Below are positions 19,143 to 28,098 of a stretch of DNA of 64,000 bases, one piece after another. A program made the position numbers and the translations under genes. The stretch is from Sulfurimonas sp. HSL-3221 (GTDB lineage: Bacteria > Campylobacterota > Campylobacteria > Campylobacterales > Sulfurimonadaceae): NCBI RefSeq assembly GCF_021044585.1, contig NZ_CP087998.1:1364001-1428000 (forward strand), read 5' to 3'. How positions within the stretch are numbered: the first letter of the stretch is position 1; every line of letters begins with the position of its first letter. The notes beneath the pieces were generated by a model. That model was not told the origin of the DNA. It saw only the letters and a program-made list of their open reading frames with translations, and searched no databases.

Positions 19143-19936
19143 CCCCCTCCCTCTTCGCCATCTTCGGCGATCCCGTCCACCACTCCCGCTCACCGCTGAT
19201 GCACAACCACGTCTTCAAACGCCTGGGGTTCCCCGGCTGCTACACGCGGGTACACCTTACCGACGGCACCAAGCTGCGCAAAACCTTCTTTGACCTTGGG
19301 CTTCGGGGCGCAAACATCACCGTGCCCCACAAAGAGGCCGCCTTCAACGCCTGCGACGAGATCCGCGGTTTCGCCCGGGAGGTCGGCGTCGTCAATACGA
19401 TCATCAACGAAAACGGGAAACTCATCGGCTACAACACCGATGCCGACGGTTTCCTCTTCGCCATCCGCAACTTCGACAATGTCAACGACGTGCTGATCCT
19501 CGGCGCGGGCGGCACGGCCCGCGCGCTGGCCTCGCGGCTGCGACAGGAGGGCAAGAGCGTCCATGTGCTCAACCGCTCCGCCGGACGCCTCGCCCCCTTT
19601 GCCGACGACGGCTTCGCGACGATGACCTGGGACGATTTCACCCCCAGAGGCTACGACCTCGTCGTCAACACGACCTCGGCCGGGCTCGAAGACGACAGCC
19701 TCCCCGCCCCCGAAGCCCTGCTGCTCCCGCTGCTGCAGCAGAGCCGCTACGGGGCCGACGCCATCTACGGCAAGGTAACGCCCTTCCTGGCGCTTTGCGC
19801 CGATAACGGCCTCAGTGCCATCGACGGCGCCGAGATGCTCCTGGGCCAGGGGGTCCTGGCCAACCGCCTCTTCACCGAAGAGCGCTACAGTGCCGAGTCC
19901 ATCGAAGAGGTAATGCGTGAAAGTTTTGACTTCTAA
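19139..19936 (+). CDS. aroE: Shikimate 5-dehydrogenase
   Basis: A 265-residue AroE that reduces 3-dehydroshikimate with NADPH. The substrate site NITVPHKEAAF carries the catalytic Lys. The dinucleotide-binding loop GAGGTARAL lies near residue 120. The start is TTG at 19139, overlapping the trpE stop as TTGA. The following transglycosylase gene begins 20 bases before its stop. Coupling to trpE links two steps around chorismate. Confidence 0.92.
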   Translation: MTPSLFAIFGDPVHHSRSPLMHNHVFKRLGFPGCYTRVHLTDGTKLRKTFFDLGLRGANITVPHKEAAFNACDEIRGFAREVGVVNTIINENGKLIGYNTDADGFLFAIRNFDNVNDVLILGAGGTARALASRLRQEGKSVHVLNRSAGRLAPFADDGFATMTWDDFTPRGYDLVVNTTSAGLEDDSLPAPEALLLPLLQQSRYGADAIYGKVTPFLALCADNGLSAIDGAEMLLGQGVLANRLFTEERYSAESIEEVMRESFDF

Positions 19937-20903
19937 GCGCGCTGCCGCCCTCCTGCTCCCCCTGCTCGGCAGCACCCTCTTCGCCTACAGCGACTGCGCC
20001 TTCCGACTGGACGCCTACGAAACCATCTGCAAAAAGGCCGTCTCCAAGGGTGTCAGCATCGACTACGCCAACCGCTACCTCCTCGACCCCCAGACCGCCC
20101 TGCGCGACGGCAAAAGCCTGCGCCTCTTCAGCCCGAAGATGATCACGGTGCACCATGCCAACGAAAAACGCGCCAACAATGCCCTCGTCACCTTCGTGCC
20201 GACGATGGTCGAGAACCTGCGGCAGTATCGGGCCGTCTACGACGAGGCCGAACGGCGCTTCCACGTCAACCGCGAGGTCATCGCCGCCATCCTCGCCAAA
20301 GAGACCCGGCTGGGACGTTTCGGCTCAAAGCACGACGCCTTTACCGTCTTTAACACGCTCGTACGCGAACTCCCGGCTAATACCCCGCGCAACAAGGGGC
20401 TCCTCGCTATGGCCGAGCGCAACATCGTCTCACTGATGGACTTTTGCTACGCCAACGGCATCGCGCCGGCCCAGTGCCGCTTCAAAAGCTCCTACGCCGG
20501 GGCCGTCGGCATCCCCCAGTTTATGCCGCAGAACTTCTATCTCATCGAGCGTTACGGCGAAGGGACGGGCGACCTGGAGCGGATGGAGGACGCCATCCTC
20601 TCCACGGCGCGCTTCCTGAACGAAAACGCCGCGTTTAAAGCATTGATCGACTGGAAGAAGTTCCCGGAGATGCCGACGGTGGAGTCGGCATGGTACGACT
20701 ACGATTTTGCCAACGACAACGCCTCGTTCGCCTTCGACAAAGGCCGCAACGGCCATACCTACAACTGTTTCGCCTGCAAAAAACCGGAACTGGATGACCT
20801 CGCCGGCTACGTCAAAAAGATCATGCGCTACAACAACTCAAGCAACTACGCCGTCGGTGTGCTGCGGCTCGCCTACGACGCCCACCTTCTTTTAAACAAA
20901 TAA
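19917..20903 (+). CDS. MltB-like lytic murein transglycosylase
   Basis: A 328-residue periplasmic enzyme with an N-terminal signal sequence (ALLLPLLGSTLFAYS). The MltB/SLT fold has its catalytic Glu in AILAKETRLGRFGS, followed by SYAGAVGIPQFMP. Such enzymes cut the MurNAc-GlcNAc bond to leave a 1,6-anhydro end. There is no lipobox, so it is probably soluble or loosely attached. The GTG start overlaps the end of aroE by 20 bases. A TTG three codons later is an alternative. A second transglycosylase, MltA, lies at 33364-34461. Confidence 0.87.
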   Translation: MKVLTSKRAAALLLPLLGSTLFAYSDCAFRLDAYETICKKAVSKGVSIDYANRYLLDPQTALRDGKSLRLFSPKMITVHHANEKRANNALVTFVPTMVENLRQYRAVYDEAERRFHVNREVIAAILAKETRLGRFGSKHDAFTVFNTLVRELPANTPRNKGLLAMAERNIVSLMDFCYANGIAPAQCRFKSSYAGAVGIPQFMPQNFYLIERYGEGTGDLERMEDAILSTARFLNENAAFKALIDWKKFPEMPTVESAWYDYDFANDNASFAFDKGRNGHTYNCFACKKPELDDLAGYVKKIMRYNNSSNYAVGVLRLAYDAHLLLNK

Positions 20904-20957
20904 TACGGTATCCGGGCAAAACAAGGGTACCGCTCGCGTAGCGATGTTTCAAATGGC

Positions 20958-21740
20958 CTATGCCCAGTCGTGCAGGTGCGCGTGGGTATGCTCCTTGCCA
21001 CCGTGGGTGTGGCGGTGGCGGTGCAGCAGTCTCGCCTCGTCCAGGATCTCCAGGCGCTCGAACAGCGCTTCGACCGGACCGTCGTAGTGCAGGGTATGAT
21101 CAGGCCCCAGTACCAGGGCCCTTGTCCCCAGTTCGCGGCCGAGGCTGAGATTGTGGGTGCAGAGCAGCGTCGTGATCTTCATCTCCTGCAGCAGCTCCAC
21201 GAGCCACCCCGTCGTTGGCGGGTCCAGGTGCGCCGTCGGCTCGTCCATCATCAGGAACTTCGGCTCGACGGCCAGCAAAGAGGCCAGCAGCACCCGCTGC
21301 TTCTCGCCGCCGCTGAGCCGGTAGGGGGCGCGTTCCAGCAGCTTAGTCACCCCGAAGAGCTCCGCGAAGTGCCGGACCCTTTCATCGACGTCGTCGAAGC
21401 CGAAACTGCGTGGCCCGAAGGCGATCTCTTCGTAGACGCTGGTGTTAAAAAGCATGCTGTTTGGGTCCTGCATCTGCAGCACGTTCTCCCGCCTAAAAGC
21501 CGCCTTGTGCGTCTTGAGAAAACGCTTGTCCATCAAGGCACCGCCGTAGAGGATCTCGCCGCTTTTGGGATACTCCAGCCCGTTAAGGAGTTTGAGCAGC
21601 GTCGATTTCCCCGAACCGTTGATCCCGAAGAGCACGATCTTCTCTCCCTCTCCTATGGAGAATGAGACGTCGCGCAGGAGCGGGAACTTCTCTCCTTCGA
21701 AATCGGTCGCGTCGAAACAGACGTTACGGCACTCAATCAT
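20958..21740 (-). CDS. nikO: ECF nickel/cobalt transporter ATPase NikO/CbiO
   Basis: A 260-residue ABC ATPase of the energy-coupling-factor type that energises metal uptake. Walker A is GINGSGKST, the signature is LSGGEKQRV, and Walker B is KFLMMDEPT. The last 25 residues are His-rich (HRHRHTHGGKEHTHAHLHDW), a probable metal-buffering tail, which favours nickel or cobalt as substrate. It is the last gene of the nik operon, overlapping the upstream nikQ gene by eight bases. Confidence 0.88.
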   Translation of the reverse strand: MIECRNVCFDATDFEGEKFPLLRDVSFSIGEGEKIVLFGINGSGKSTLLKLLNGLEYPKSGEILYGGALMDKRFLKTHKAAFRRENVLQMQDPNSMLFNTSVYEEIAFGPRSFGFDDVDERVRHFAELFGVTKLLERAPYRLSGGEKQRVLLASLLAVEPKFLMMDEPTAHLDPPTTGWLVELLQEMKITTLLCTHNLSLGRELGTRALVLGPDHTLHYDGPVEALFERLEILDEARLLHRHRHTHGGKEHTHAHLHDWA

Positions 21741-22281
21741 CCATCACCCCCCGCGAGCGCATTCCCATCGCATTCTCCTGCGACAGTGACAGCGTCTTGT
21801 ACATGAAAAAATAGAGCTGGGCCAGCAGCGCGTGCAGCCTCGTGCCGCGCTGTCGTCCCGCGTGGCGGCTTCTTAACCCCTCGGAGAATGCCGCGTAACT
21901 GCGCATAAAGGCGATGACCTGCGACACACAGAGGGTATAGAGCAGCGAGAGCGTCTTTGAGAAGGAGAGCGCCCGGGCCATGTTGACGCGCGACACCAGT
22001 GTAAAGGTCATCAACGTCATCGCGAGGGCACGCAGGTTGATCAGCAGCAGTGCCGCCTCCGGGAGGCCGAAAAAATAGTGGGCCAAAAGATAGGTCAGCG
22101 TCACCGTTGCATTAAAGAGCAGCAGGGCCGCGACCGCCCGGCGCAGCAGCAGCCAGCGCCGCCGCCCGCCCAGCGCGACAAGCACGAGCACGACGGCGCC
22201 GACCACGCGGAGGTCATGGACATAGCCGAGCGCAACGATCCCGGCCAGGTACGCGAAGAGCCAGAGACGCTCACGCTGCAT
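21733..22281 (-). CDS. nikQ: ECF transporter transmembrane protein NikQ/CbiQ
   Basis: A 182-residue membrane protein with several hydrophobic helices and the CbiQ-type coupling region SRVNMARALSFSKTL. It links the ATPase to the substrate-binding component. At 182 residues it is shorter than the roughly 220-250 typical of CbiQ, probably through loss of an N-terminal segment, but the cytoplasmic coupling helices are present. It overlaps nikO and nikM, consistent with assembly of one complex. Confidence 0.8.
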   Translation of the reverse strand: MQRERLWLFAYLAGIVALGYVHDLRVVGAVVLVLVALGGRRRWLLLRRAVAALLLFNATVTLTYLLAHYFFGLPEAALLLINLRALAMTLMTFTLVSRVNMARALSFSKTLSLLYTLCVSQVIAFMRSYAAFSEGLRSRHAGRQRGTRLHALLAQLYFFMYKTLSLSQENAMGMRSRGVMDD

Positions 22282-22918
22282 AAAATACCCCTTTGAAGTA
22301 GCGCTTCACGAAACGCACCATCATCACCGTCACGGCCCCCTCGGCGAGCCCCGCGATCAGATGCGGGATAACGATGCTCGGCAGCGTCACTTCCAGGCCG
22401 AAGGGGAAAAAGAGCGGTTTGCCCCAGGCATCATGGGCGATGAGAGGCTGGATGCCCAGCACCGCCGCGACGATCACCGCCGGTACGACGAGGCCTATCC
22501 AGCCTGCCGCAAAAAGGGCAATGGACTCCGAAACGCGTTTGAGGAAATGGTAGATGCCGTAGGCGGAGAGCGTACCGGCGAAGGCGATCGCGATGACGTG
22601 CACCCCGTAAGCGGTGATCCCCCCTTCTCCGAAAAGCAGCGCCTGCACCAGCAGCACCAGGGAGAGCGCGCCGAAGGCCGTCCAGGGTCCGAACAGCACC
22701 GCCATCAGCCCCACCCCGCCCAGGTGCACCGAAGTGCCGCCGGGCATAGGGATCGCAAAGAGCATCGCGACGAAACTGAAGGCGCTGATCGCCGCGACGC
22801 CGGCGATCCTGTCCGCATCCAGCTCGGCACGCTTCAGGGCCAGGATGATCAGCCCCGCTGCCACGGCCGTGGCGGGGAGGTAGGTGGCCGGGGAGAGAAA
22901 TCCGTCGGGTATGTGCAT
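22271..22918 (-). CDS. nikM: ECF nickel/cobalt substrate-binding membrane protein NikM/CbiM
   Basis: A 215-residue integral membrane protein starting MHIPDGFLSP. The invariant N-terminal Met-His motif supplies metal ligands (His2) in the NikM/CbiM family. Six or seven hydrophobic helices follow, with GGTSVHLGG containing a further conserved His. It has no fused NikN, and its partners here are NikK and NikL. It overlaps nikQ by 11 bases and lies downstream of the barrel gene. Confidence 0.9.
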   Translation of the reverse strand: MHIPDGFLSPATYLPATAVAAGLIILALKRAELDADRIAGVAAISAFSFVAMLFAIPMPGGTSVHLGGVGLMAVLFGPWTAFGALSLVLLVQALLFGEGGITAYGVHVIAIAFAGTLSAYGIYHFLKRVSESIALFAAGWIGLVVPAVIVAAVLGIQPLIAHDAWGKPLFFPFGLEVTLPSIVIPHLIAGLAEGAVTVMMVRFVKRYFKGVFYAA

Positions 22919-22928
22919 CTATTTGCCT

Positions 22929-23903
22929 TTAAAAGAGGGTCGAGAACGTAAAGATGAAGCGGTAGCGCTCCTTGCCCTCGGAGCCCTGCTGAAGATCTTC
23001 TTCGTTCAGGTCGGTTGCCGTCGGCAGCTTCACGCCCATCGCGGCAGAGATCGTCTTGTAAGTCACGCGCAGGCTGGGCGTCGTGTAGAGGATAGACCCG
23101 CCCGTCGCTTCGGCGCCGACGCCGTCTTCCTCGTCGCGGCCGAGATAGAGATAGTTTGCCTCAAGAGACGCGTCGACCCGAAGGCGCGATTTCGGCACCT
23201 CGTAGACCCTTGCCGTCACCGCACCGTTGACGCGTATCTCGTCCCCGAACCGCAGCTTGGTTCCGTCATCATAAGTGTGTTCGAAAAAGGTATTGTACGA
23301 ACAGTCGCCCACAAAGGTAAAGGCGTTGCCGAACCACTTGGTCATGCTGGCACCGACCATCAGCGAGGGTTCGCCAAAGCCTGTCTGCATGCCCGGGTCG
23401 ATAAGCGCACCGCCGGCGTCCTTGCGTTCGGAATTGCCCGTCGGCAGGGTACCGTTGGCAAAAATTGTAAAGTGCCAATCCTCCATGTCGTCCAGGCTTT
23501 CATTTTTGCGCGCGAGTTTGAACCCCTCGTCGTAGACCAGGCCGAGAACGACCTGGAAATTGACGTCATGGAAGCCCGATACCATCGTCGAATCGTCCAG
23601 CGCCTTTGTATAGTAGGGCATAAAGACATAGGCGCTCAGGTAGGGGGTCGCCCCGTAGCCCAGACCGTAGAGCCAGTAGTCCGTCCGATCCATCTCGCCG
23701 TCCCTGGCACTCGTATAGGTTTTATACTTCGCGTGGTCGAGTTTCAGGTACCCCAGGAAGGAACCTTCGGGAAGGGTGGACGAGCTGGTCGTCTCCAGCG
23801 GCGCCCCCGGCCCGTCGACCCCTGTCAGGCTAATCGACGGTACGCCGTGATGCCCCCATGCCGCGGCACATGCCAATAATGAACCCCCCAATACCTTTTT
23901 CAT
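22929..23903 (-). CDS. Outer-membrane beta-barrel protein in nickel operon
   Basis: A 324-residue protein with a signal peptide (MKKVLGGSLLACAAAWG), alternating strand-like segments, and a C-terminal Phe (FIFTFSTLF) typical of outer-membrane barrels. The N-terminus of the mature protein carries HHG, a possible metal site. It overlaps nikL by four bases and sits inside the nik operon. I infer that it passes nickel, or a nickel chelate, across the outer membrane, or that it is an unrelated transport-associated barrel. No TonB box or plug domain is visible, so it is not a TonB-dependent receptor. Confidence 0.65.
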   Translation of the reverse strand: MKKVLGGSLLACAAAWGHHGVPSISLTGVDGPGAPLETTSSSTLPEGSFLGYLKLDHAKYKTYTSARDGEMDRTDYWLYGLGYGATPYLSAYVFMPYYTKALDDSTMVSGFHDVNFQVVLGLVYDEGFKLARKNESLDDMEDWHFTIFANGTLPTGNSERKDAGGALIDPGMQTGFGEPSLMVGASMTKWFGNAFTFVGDCSYNTFFEHTYDDGTKLRFGDEIRVNGAVTARVYEVPKSRLRVDASLEANYLYLGRDEEDGVGAEATGGSILYTTPSLRVTYKTISAAMGVKLPTATDLNEEDLQQGSEGKERYRFIFTFSTLF

Positions 23904-24322
23904 TTACTCCTCCTTTTTTTATACAGATACAGCGTGCAGAACAGCGCAAAGATCAGCGCCAGCCCGACAAAGATCTTCTGAAACTTCTCGTACAGCGGCT
24001 GCGCATACCCGCTGAGCGCCAGATGCTCATCGACGGTGATCTCCACCGCCGCGCCGTGCCCGTCCTCGCCGAAGGCTTTCAGGGTCCATACCCCCTGCTT
24101 CGTCGGCCGGAAACAGAGCGAGGAGGATTTATCGGTCCGCCCGACCTGGTAGGGGATCGTCTCCCCCGGGGCGTAGAGTTCATACGCCTGGTAGGAGAAG
24201 TCGCTCTGATCGGCGTAGGCAAAGGAGACGGCGATGCACTCCGAGTGAAACACCCGGTGCACAAGGTCGTGGGCGCCAAGTAACGACACAAGGGCAAACA
24301 GAGCGAGGAACACACGCATCAT
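23900..24322 (-). CDS. nikL: NikL-like periplasmic/membrane accessory protein of nickel transporter
   Basis: A 140-residue protein. It has an N-terminal signal (VFLALFALVSLLGAHD), a beta-rich periplasmic domain, and a C-terminal transmembrane helix ending in KKRRSK. This matches the accessory component NikL of NikKLMQO transporters, which replaces the NikN subunit. It overlaps nikK and the barrel gene by ATGA-type junctions. The mature N-terminus begins AHDLVHRVFHSE, rich in His, which could bind metal. The assignment rests on topology and position more than on a motif. Confidence 0.68.
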   Translation of the reverse strand: MMRVFLALFALVSLLGAHDLVHRVFHSECIAVSFAYADQSDFSYQAYELYAPGETIPYQVGRTDKSSSLCFRPTKQGVWTLKAFGEDGHGAAVEITVDEHLALSGYAQPLYEKFQKIFVGLALIFALFCTLYLYKKRRSK

Positions 24323-24987
24323 TTCACCTCCAGGTTCAGCGTCGCGTTGTAAAGGCGCTCGGCGACGGGTGCGTTTGTCAGCGGCTGCCGCAGGGTGGCC
24401 CGAATCTGCTGCAGTCCCGCATGGCGGATACGGACGTTGATGCGTCCCGCTTCATCCGTCGTGCCGACGACCCGCCCCTCGTAGGCGACGACCGCGCCGG
24501 CTTTCGGCGCGCCGTCATAGGTCGCAAGTACGCGCATCTTGTCTCCCGCTTCCAGGCCGGAGGGGTCCCGGCTGAAACTGAGCTCGAACCCTTTGCCCAG
24601 GGGTGCGAAATCTGACAGCCTGTTCAGGCGCTTGACGCTCTCGATGCTCTCCCAGCTCCCTATCACCATCGCCGGGTTCGCCTCTGAGGCCGCGACGATG
24701 CCGTAGGGGGTTTTGGCGTAGTCGCCCAGGTGCAATATCACCATCATGGTGTCGCAGGCCGCACCAACGCGCTCGGAGACCCCGAACGCCCCTTTCACTT
24801 CGTCCACGCCGCCGCTCTGGCGGCAGTAGCGTTCCGAGGGGTACTGCTTCACTGCTTCGTCCTTGTGCATATGCTCCGATGCGGCTGCGCCCAGGTGACC
24901 GCGCTGCAGCTCCCCCGACGCGTCAATCCAGTACTCGTGCGCCGCGAGCGTTGCCGCCATCGCCAACAGAAGAAAAAGTCTATGCAT
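24319..24987 (-). CDS. nikK: NikK-like DUF4198 periplasmic metal-binding protein
   Basis: A 222-residue secreted protein of the DUF4198 type. The signal peptide is followed by AHEYWIDA, whose His is a conserved N-terminal feature. A beta-sandwich then ends in an Ig-like repeat (GRVVGTTDEAGRINVRIRHAG). NikK is thought to deliver Ni2+ to NikM. It is the first gene of the nik operon. The ATG at 24987 has GGGAGG five bases upstream. The preceding overlapping ATG would stop after three codons. Confidence 0.78.
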   Translation of the reverse strand: MHRLFLLLAMAATLAAHEYWIDASGELQRGHLGAAASEHMHKDEAVKQYPSERYCRQSGGVDEVKGAFGVSERVGAACDTMMVILHLGDYAKTPYGIVAASEANPAMVIGSWESIESVKRLNRLSDFAPLGKGFELSFSRDPSGLEAGDKMRVLATYDGAPKAGAVVAYEGRVVGTTDEAGRINVRIRHAGLQQIRATLRQPLTNAPVAERLYNATLNLEVK

Positions 24988-25013
24988 GCATGCCTCCCGA
25001 TCAGCCCATGCTG

Positions 25014-25034
25014 ATTAAAATGAATCATTATTCA
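25014..25034 (-). promoter_or_regulatory. Putative promoter and palindromic operator of the nik operon
   Basis: On the minus strand a TTTAAT -10 box (25014-25019) directly follows the inverted repeat TGAATCATTATTCA (25021-25034). The arms TGAAT/ATTCA are separated by four bases. The repeat lies where a repressor would block polymerase. It resembles half of a Fur-type box more than the Helicobacter NikR consensus. The regulator is not identified. Confidence 0.45.
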
Positions 25035-25171
25035 CTTGCATCTTAAAGAAGGATCACTAAAGCCGCACTAAACGAAATCATTTCTTATATCGTTTTGGGA
25101 CCAAAAAAGATGAAATATGCTTTTTTCCGCCGCCGTCTCCTCCCCTGAGACGGTACGTTACAAAAAACTGA

Positions 25172-25177
25172 TACACT
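25172..25177 (+). promoter_or_regulatory. Possible -10 box for the DUF4139 gene
   Basis: TACACT, 37 bases before the ATG at 25214, with TTACAA upstream and AAGGAG before the start codon. Confidence 0.35.
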
Positions 25178-25213
25178 GACAGCAGAAAATCCACCCCTTA
25201 CCAAGGAGCCGCC

Positions 25214-26557
25214 ATGCACCCGACCCGTCCGCTTTTTCTGACGCTGCTCGCCTCCCCCCTCCTCCTCGCCGCCACCCTGTCGCCCGCTTCGACGGAGACG
25301 GCCCTCGTCATCTACAACGCCGGCATCGGGCTGGTGCATGAGAAACGGCAGCTCACCGTCGAGAAGGGAAAACAGAGCGTCGTCTACCCCGGCGTCGCGA
25401 CGACCGTGCAGACCGACGCCGTCAGCGTGAAGCTGCCCTCTGGCGTAACGCTCTACTCGCAGCAGTACCGCTTCGACAAGATCACTCTCGCCAAGATCAT
25501 CGAGGCGAACATCGGCAAGCGCGTGCGCTTCAAAACCGGCGACGCCGAGCATCCGGGCATCGGCGGCGGAACGCTTCTGGCGGCGTCGCCCGCCGTCGTG
25601 CGGACCGACCGCGGCATCGAGAGCGGGATCAAAAACGAGGATTTCATCTTCGACGCCATCCCAGACACACTGATCATGAAGCCCTCCCTCGTCTGGAACG
25701 TCGAGGCCTCCAAGCGGGTCCGGGGGGAGATGGCGCTGGACTACCTCATAGGCAGCATCCGGTGGAAAAGCGACTATACCCTCACCATGGACGGCGACAA
25801 AGGGGACCTGACGGGATGGATCACCGTCGACAACCGCTCGGGCAAACGTTTCGAGAACACGAAGCTGCACCTGCTCGCGGGGGAGATCAACAGGCCTGCC
25901 CAGCCGCGTCTCTACGTCGGCAAGGTGATGATGGAGGCCGCGGCGGCGCCAGTGGCGGAGCAGGCCGTCGAGGGGTACCACCTCTACAGCGTCCCCTTCG
26001 AGGTCACCCTCGCCGACAATGAAAAGACGCAAATACGCTTTATCGACCGGCCGTCGCATGCGCTAAAGAGGCGCTACGAGGTGACCATGCCCGCGCCCCT
26101 GCAAAGCGGCGCGGAGCTCAAACGCCCCGTCAGCCAGTTCGTCGACCTCGAAGGCTTCGACATCCCGCTGCCCGCGGGCACGGTGCGCACCTACACCGAA
26201 ACGGACGGGACGACCATCCTGCTGGGCGAGAGCGCGCTGGACAACACCCCCAAAGACGAGATGGTCACCCTGCGCCTGGGGACGAACTTCGACCTCGTCG
26301 CCAAGAGCACGCTGGAGACGCGCCAGGACGAGGGGTCCTACTGGAACGTGAAAGTTGCCTACCGCCTCTCCAACCGCTCCGACAGCGCCAAAGATGTCGA
26401 CGTCCTCGTCCCCGGCGTCTCCTCGGACGGCAAAGCCACCATCAAAAGCACGCTCTCCTACGAACGCCGCGACGGCTACACCATCCGCTTCTCCCCGACG
26501 CTGAAGGCGGGTGAGACCAAAACGTGGCAGGTCTCCTACCGCATCCCAAAACCCTAG
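25214..26557 (+). CDS. DUF4139 domain protein, secreted
   Basis: A 447-residue protein with a signal peptide (LFLTLLASPLLLAA) and a beta-rich body of the DUF4139 type, ending TWQSYRI-like (ETKTWQVSYRIPKP). Function is unknown; the family occurs as periplasmic or envelope proteins in many Gram-negatives. AAGGAG lies six bases before the ATG. Its stop shares the palindrome CTAG with the stop of the convergent gene at 26554. Confidence 0.78.
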   Translation: MHPTRPLFLTLLASPLLLAATLSPASTETALVIYNAGIGLVHEKRQLTVEKGKQSVVYPGVATTVQTDAVSVKLPSGVTLYSQQYRFDKITLAKIIEANIGKRVRFKTGDAEHPGIGGGTLLAASPAVVRTDRGIESGIKNEDFIFDAIPDTLIMKPSLVWNVEASKRVRGEMALDYLIGSIRWKSDYTLTMDGDKGDLTGWITVDNRSGKRFENTKLHLLAGEINRPAQPRLYVGKVMMEAAAAPVAEQAVEGYHLYSVPFEVTLADNEKTQIRFIDRPSHALKRRYEVTMPAPLQSGAELKRPVSQFVDLEGFDIPLPAGTVRTYTETDGTTILLGESALDNTPKDEMVTLRLGTNFDLVAKSTLETRQDEGSYWNVKVAYRLSNRSDSAKDVDVLVPGVSSDGKATIKSTLSYERRDGYTIRFSPTLKAGETKTWQVSYRIPKP

Positions 26558-28092
26558 CTTTTCTGCGTTCCAATAAACGCCGCCAGCGCCTTTACCGGCA
26601 GCGGCACGTCGCACTGCAGCACAAAATGGTGCGCCTGCTCCGATTCTAAAAGCGGCTTGACCCTGCTCTGCTGCATGGCGAGGACCGCTTCGTCCGCTTC
26701 GGAGACGTCGTCGCCCTTCTCGCCGCGCAGCCGTATGCGGCGCAGAAGCTCCGCTTCACCGCACTCAATGTCCAAAATCACATAGGGAACGCCCCGACGC
26801 GCGGCCAGCGCCGCGAAGGGCTCCCGTTGCTGCGCAGAGAGGAAAGTCGCATCGGCGACGGCGCTGCAGCCTGCTTTCAGCACTGTTTCGGCCAGCGTTT
26901 CGAGCCTGCCGTAGGTCGCCGCCGTCGCCGCCGCCGTATAGATGTCCACTTCATCCCCTTCACTGCGGAAAAGGCGCATCCGCTCAATGTCCGAACGCAG
27001 CCGCAGCGCCCCGAACGCCTCGACGGCTTCCAGGGCCAGGGTGCTCTTGCCCGATGCCGAGACGCCGTGCATGATCATCAGAAAAGGCTCGCCCCTCTCC
27101 CCGTAACTTTTTGCCAGCGCAATGTAAGCCCGTACTTCGTCGACGACGCTTTCGCGCTCCTCCTCCGCAATCTCCTGCGCGGCGTGGAGCGCGAGCACCT
27201 TGGCCCGCACCATGGCCCGGTAGGTCTTGTAAAAGGGAAGCAGCGCTACGGCGGCGTAGTCGCCCGTATGTTCAAGGTAGCGGTTGAGGATGCGGCGGCT
27301 TTGGCATGAGAGTCCCCTGTACTCCAGATCCATCAGCAAAAAGGCGAGGTCGCTGATGACGTCGATGTGGTTGAGATAGGGGTTGAACTCGATGGCGTCG
27401 AAGAGCATGGGCCTGCCCTCGAAGAGCGCCATGTTGTGCAGGTGCATGTCGCCGTGGACTTCGCGCACGAAGCCGTCATCGCGTCGCTGCTGCAGCAACG
27501 GGGTCAGGCGTGCATGCTCCACCCGCGTCCACTGCTCCAGCGCCGCGACCTCCGCGGCCAGGTCGCCGTCGCGGTGCAGGGAGGCCATGAGGTCGAAGTT
27601 CTCCTGCATCGGCATGATGACCCTCGCGGGCGTACCGTAGTCGCTCTCGGCGTCGACGATGGGCGCGCCGTCGTGCATGGCGGCGGCCGTGTCGGCGACG
27701 GCGTCGCACTCTTCGTCTGTCAAACCTCTCGCAGCGGCGATGTTGTCGAGCTGCGCCCCGGCATCAAAGCGGCGCATCTTCACGGCGTACTCGATGGCCG
27801 CGCCCTCCCCGTCCAGTTCCGGCGACTCGATGCTGCCCGTCACGGCGACGACCCCCAGGTAGAGCAGCGGCGCGTAACGGCCGTTGATGCGCACCTCTTC
27901 CTGGCAGAATCGCTTGCGCCGCTCCAGGGTAGAGTAGTCCAGGAAGCCGAAGTCGACGGGTTTTTTCAACTTGTAAACGACGTCTTTGGCGATGATGACG
28001 CTGGAGATGTGGGTCTGGATAAGGGAGGATTCCGGCTGCCCCAGCGTCTGCAGCAGGTTGCGCACCAGCCGGTCGTGGTCGCGCTCGGTCAT
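26554..28092 (-). CDS. Fused APH-like phosphotransferase / P-loop kinase
   Basis: A 512-residue two-domain protein. Residues about 1-320 resemble aminoglycoside phosphotransferase/kinase folds, with VHGDMHLHNMALF (catalytic loop) and FDAIEFNPYL (metal Asp). Residues about 340-512 are a zeta-toxin or gluconokinase-like P-loop domain with HGVSASGKSTLALE. Such fusions are common in bacteria and are not shown to give drug resistance; the substrate is unknown. It ends tail to tail with the DUF4139 gene and precedes nothing in its own direction, recR lying six bases upstream. Confidence 0.8.
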   Translation of the reverse strand: MTERDHDRLVRNLLQTLGQPESSLIQTHISSVIIAKDVVYKLKKPVDFGFLDYSTLERRKRFCQEEVRINGRYAPLLYLGVVAVTGSIESPELDGEGAAIEYAVKMRRFDAGAQLDNIAAARGLTDEECDAVADTAAAMHDGAPIVDAESDYGTPARVIMPMQENFDLMASLHRDGDLAAEVAALEQWTRVEHARLTPLLQQRRDDGFVREVHGDMHLHNMALFEGRPMLFDAIEFNPYLNHIDVISDLAFLLMDLEYRGLSCQSRRILNRYLEHTGDYAAVALLPFYKTYRAMVRAKVLALHAAQEIAEEERESVVDEVRAYIALAKSYGERGEPFLMIMHGVSASGKSTLALEAVEAFGALRLRSDIERMRLFRSEGDEVDIYTAAATAATYGRLETLAETVLKAGCSAVADATFLSAQQREPFAALAARRGVPYVILDIECGEAELLRRIRLRGEKGDDVSEADEAVLAMQQSRVKPLLESEQAHHFVLQCDVPLPVKALAAFIGTQKS

Positions 28093-28098
28093 TTTTGC

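Noticed and set aside
25000-25080. Helicobacter-type NikR operator upstream of the nik operon
   Set aside because: The TATWATT-N11-AATWATA pattern is absent. Only a shorter palindrome is present.
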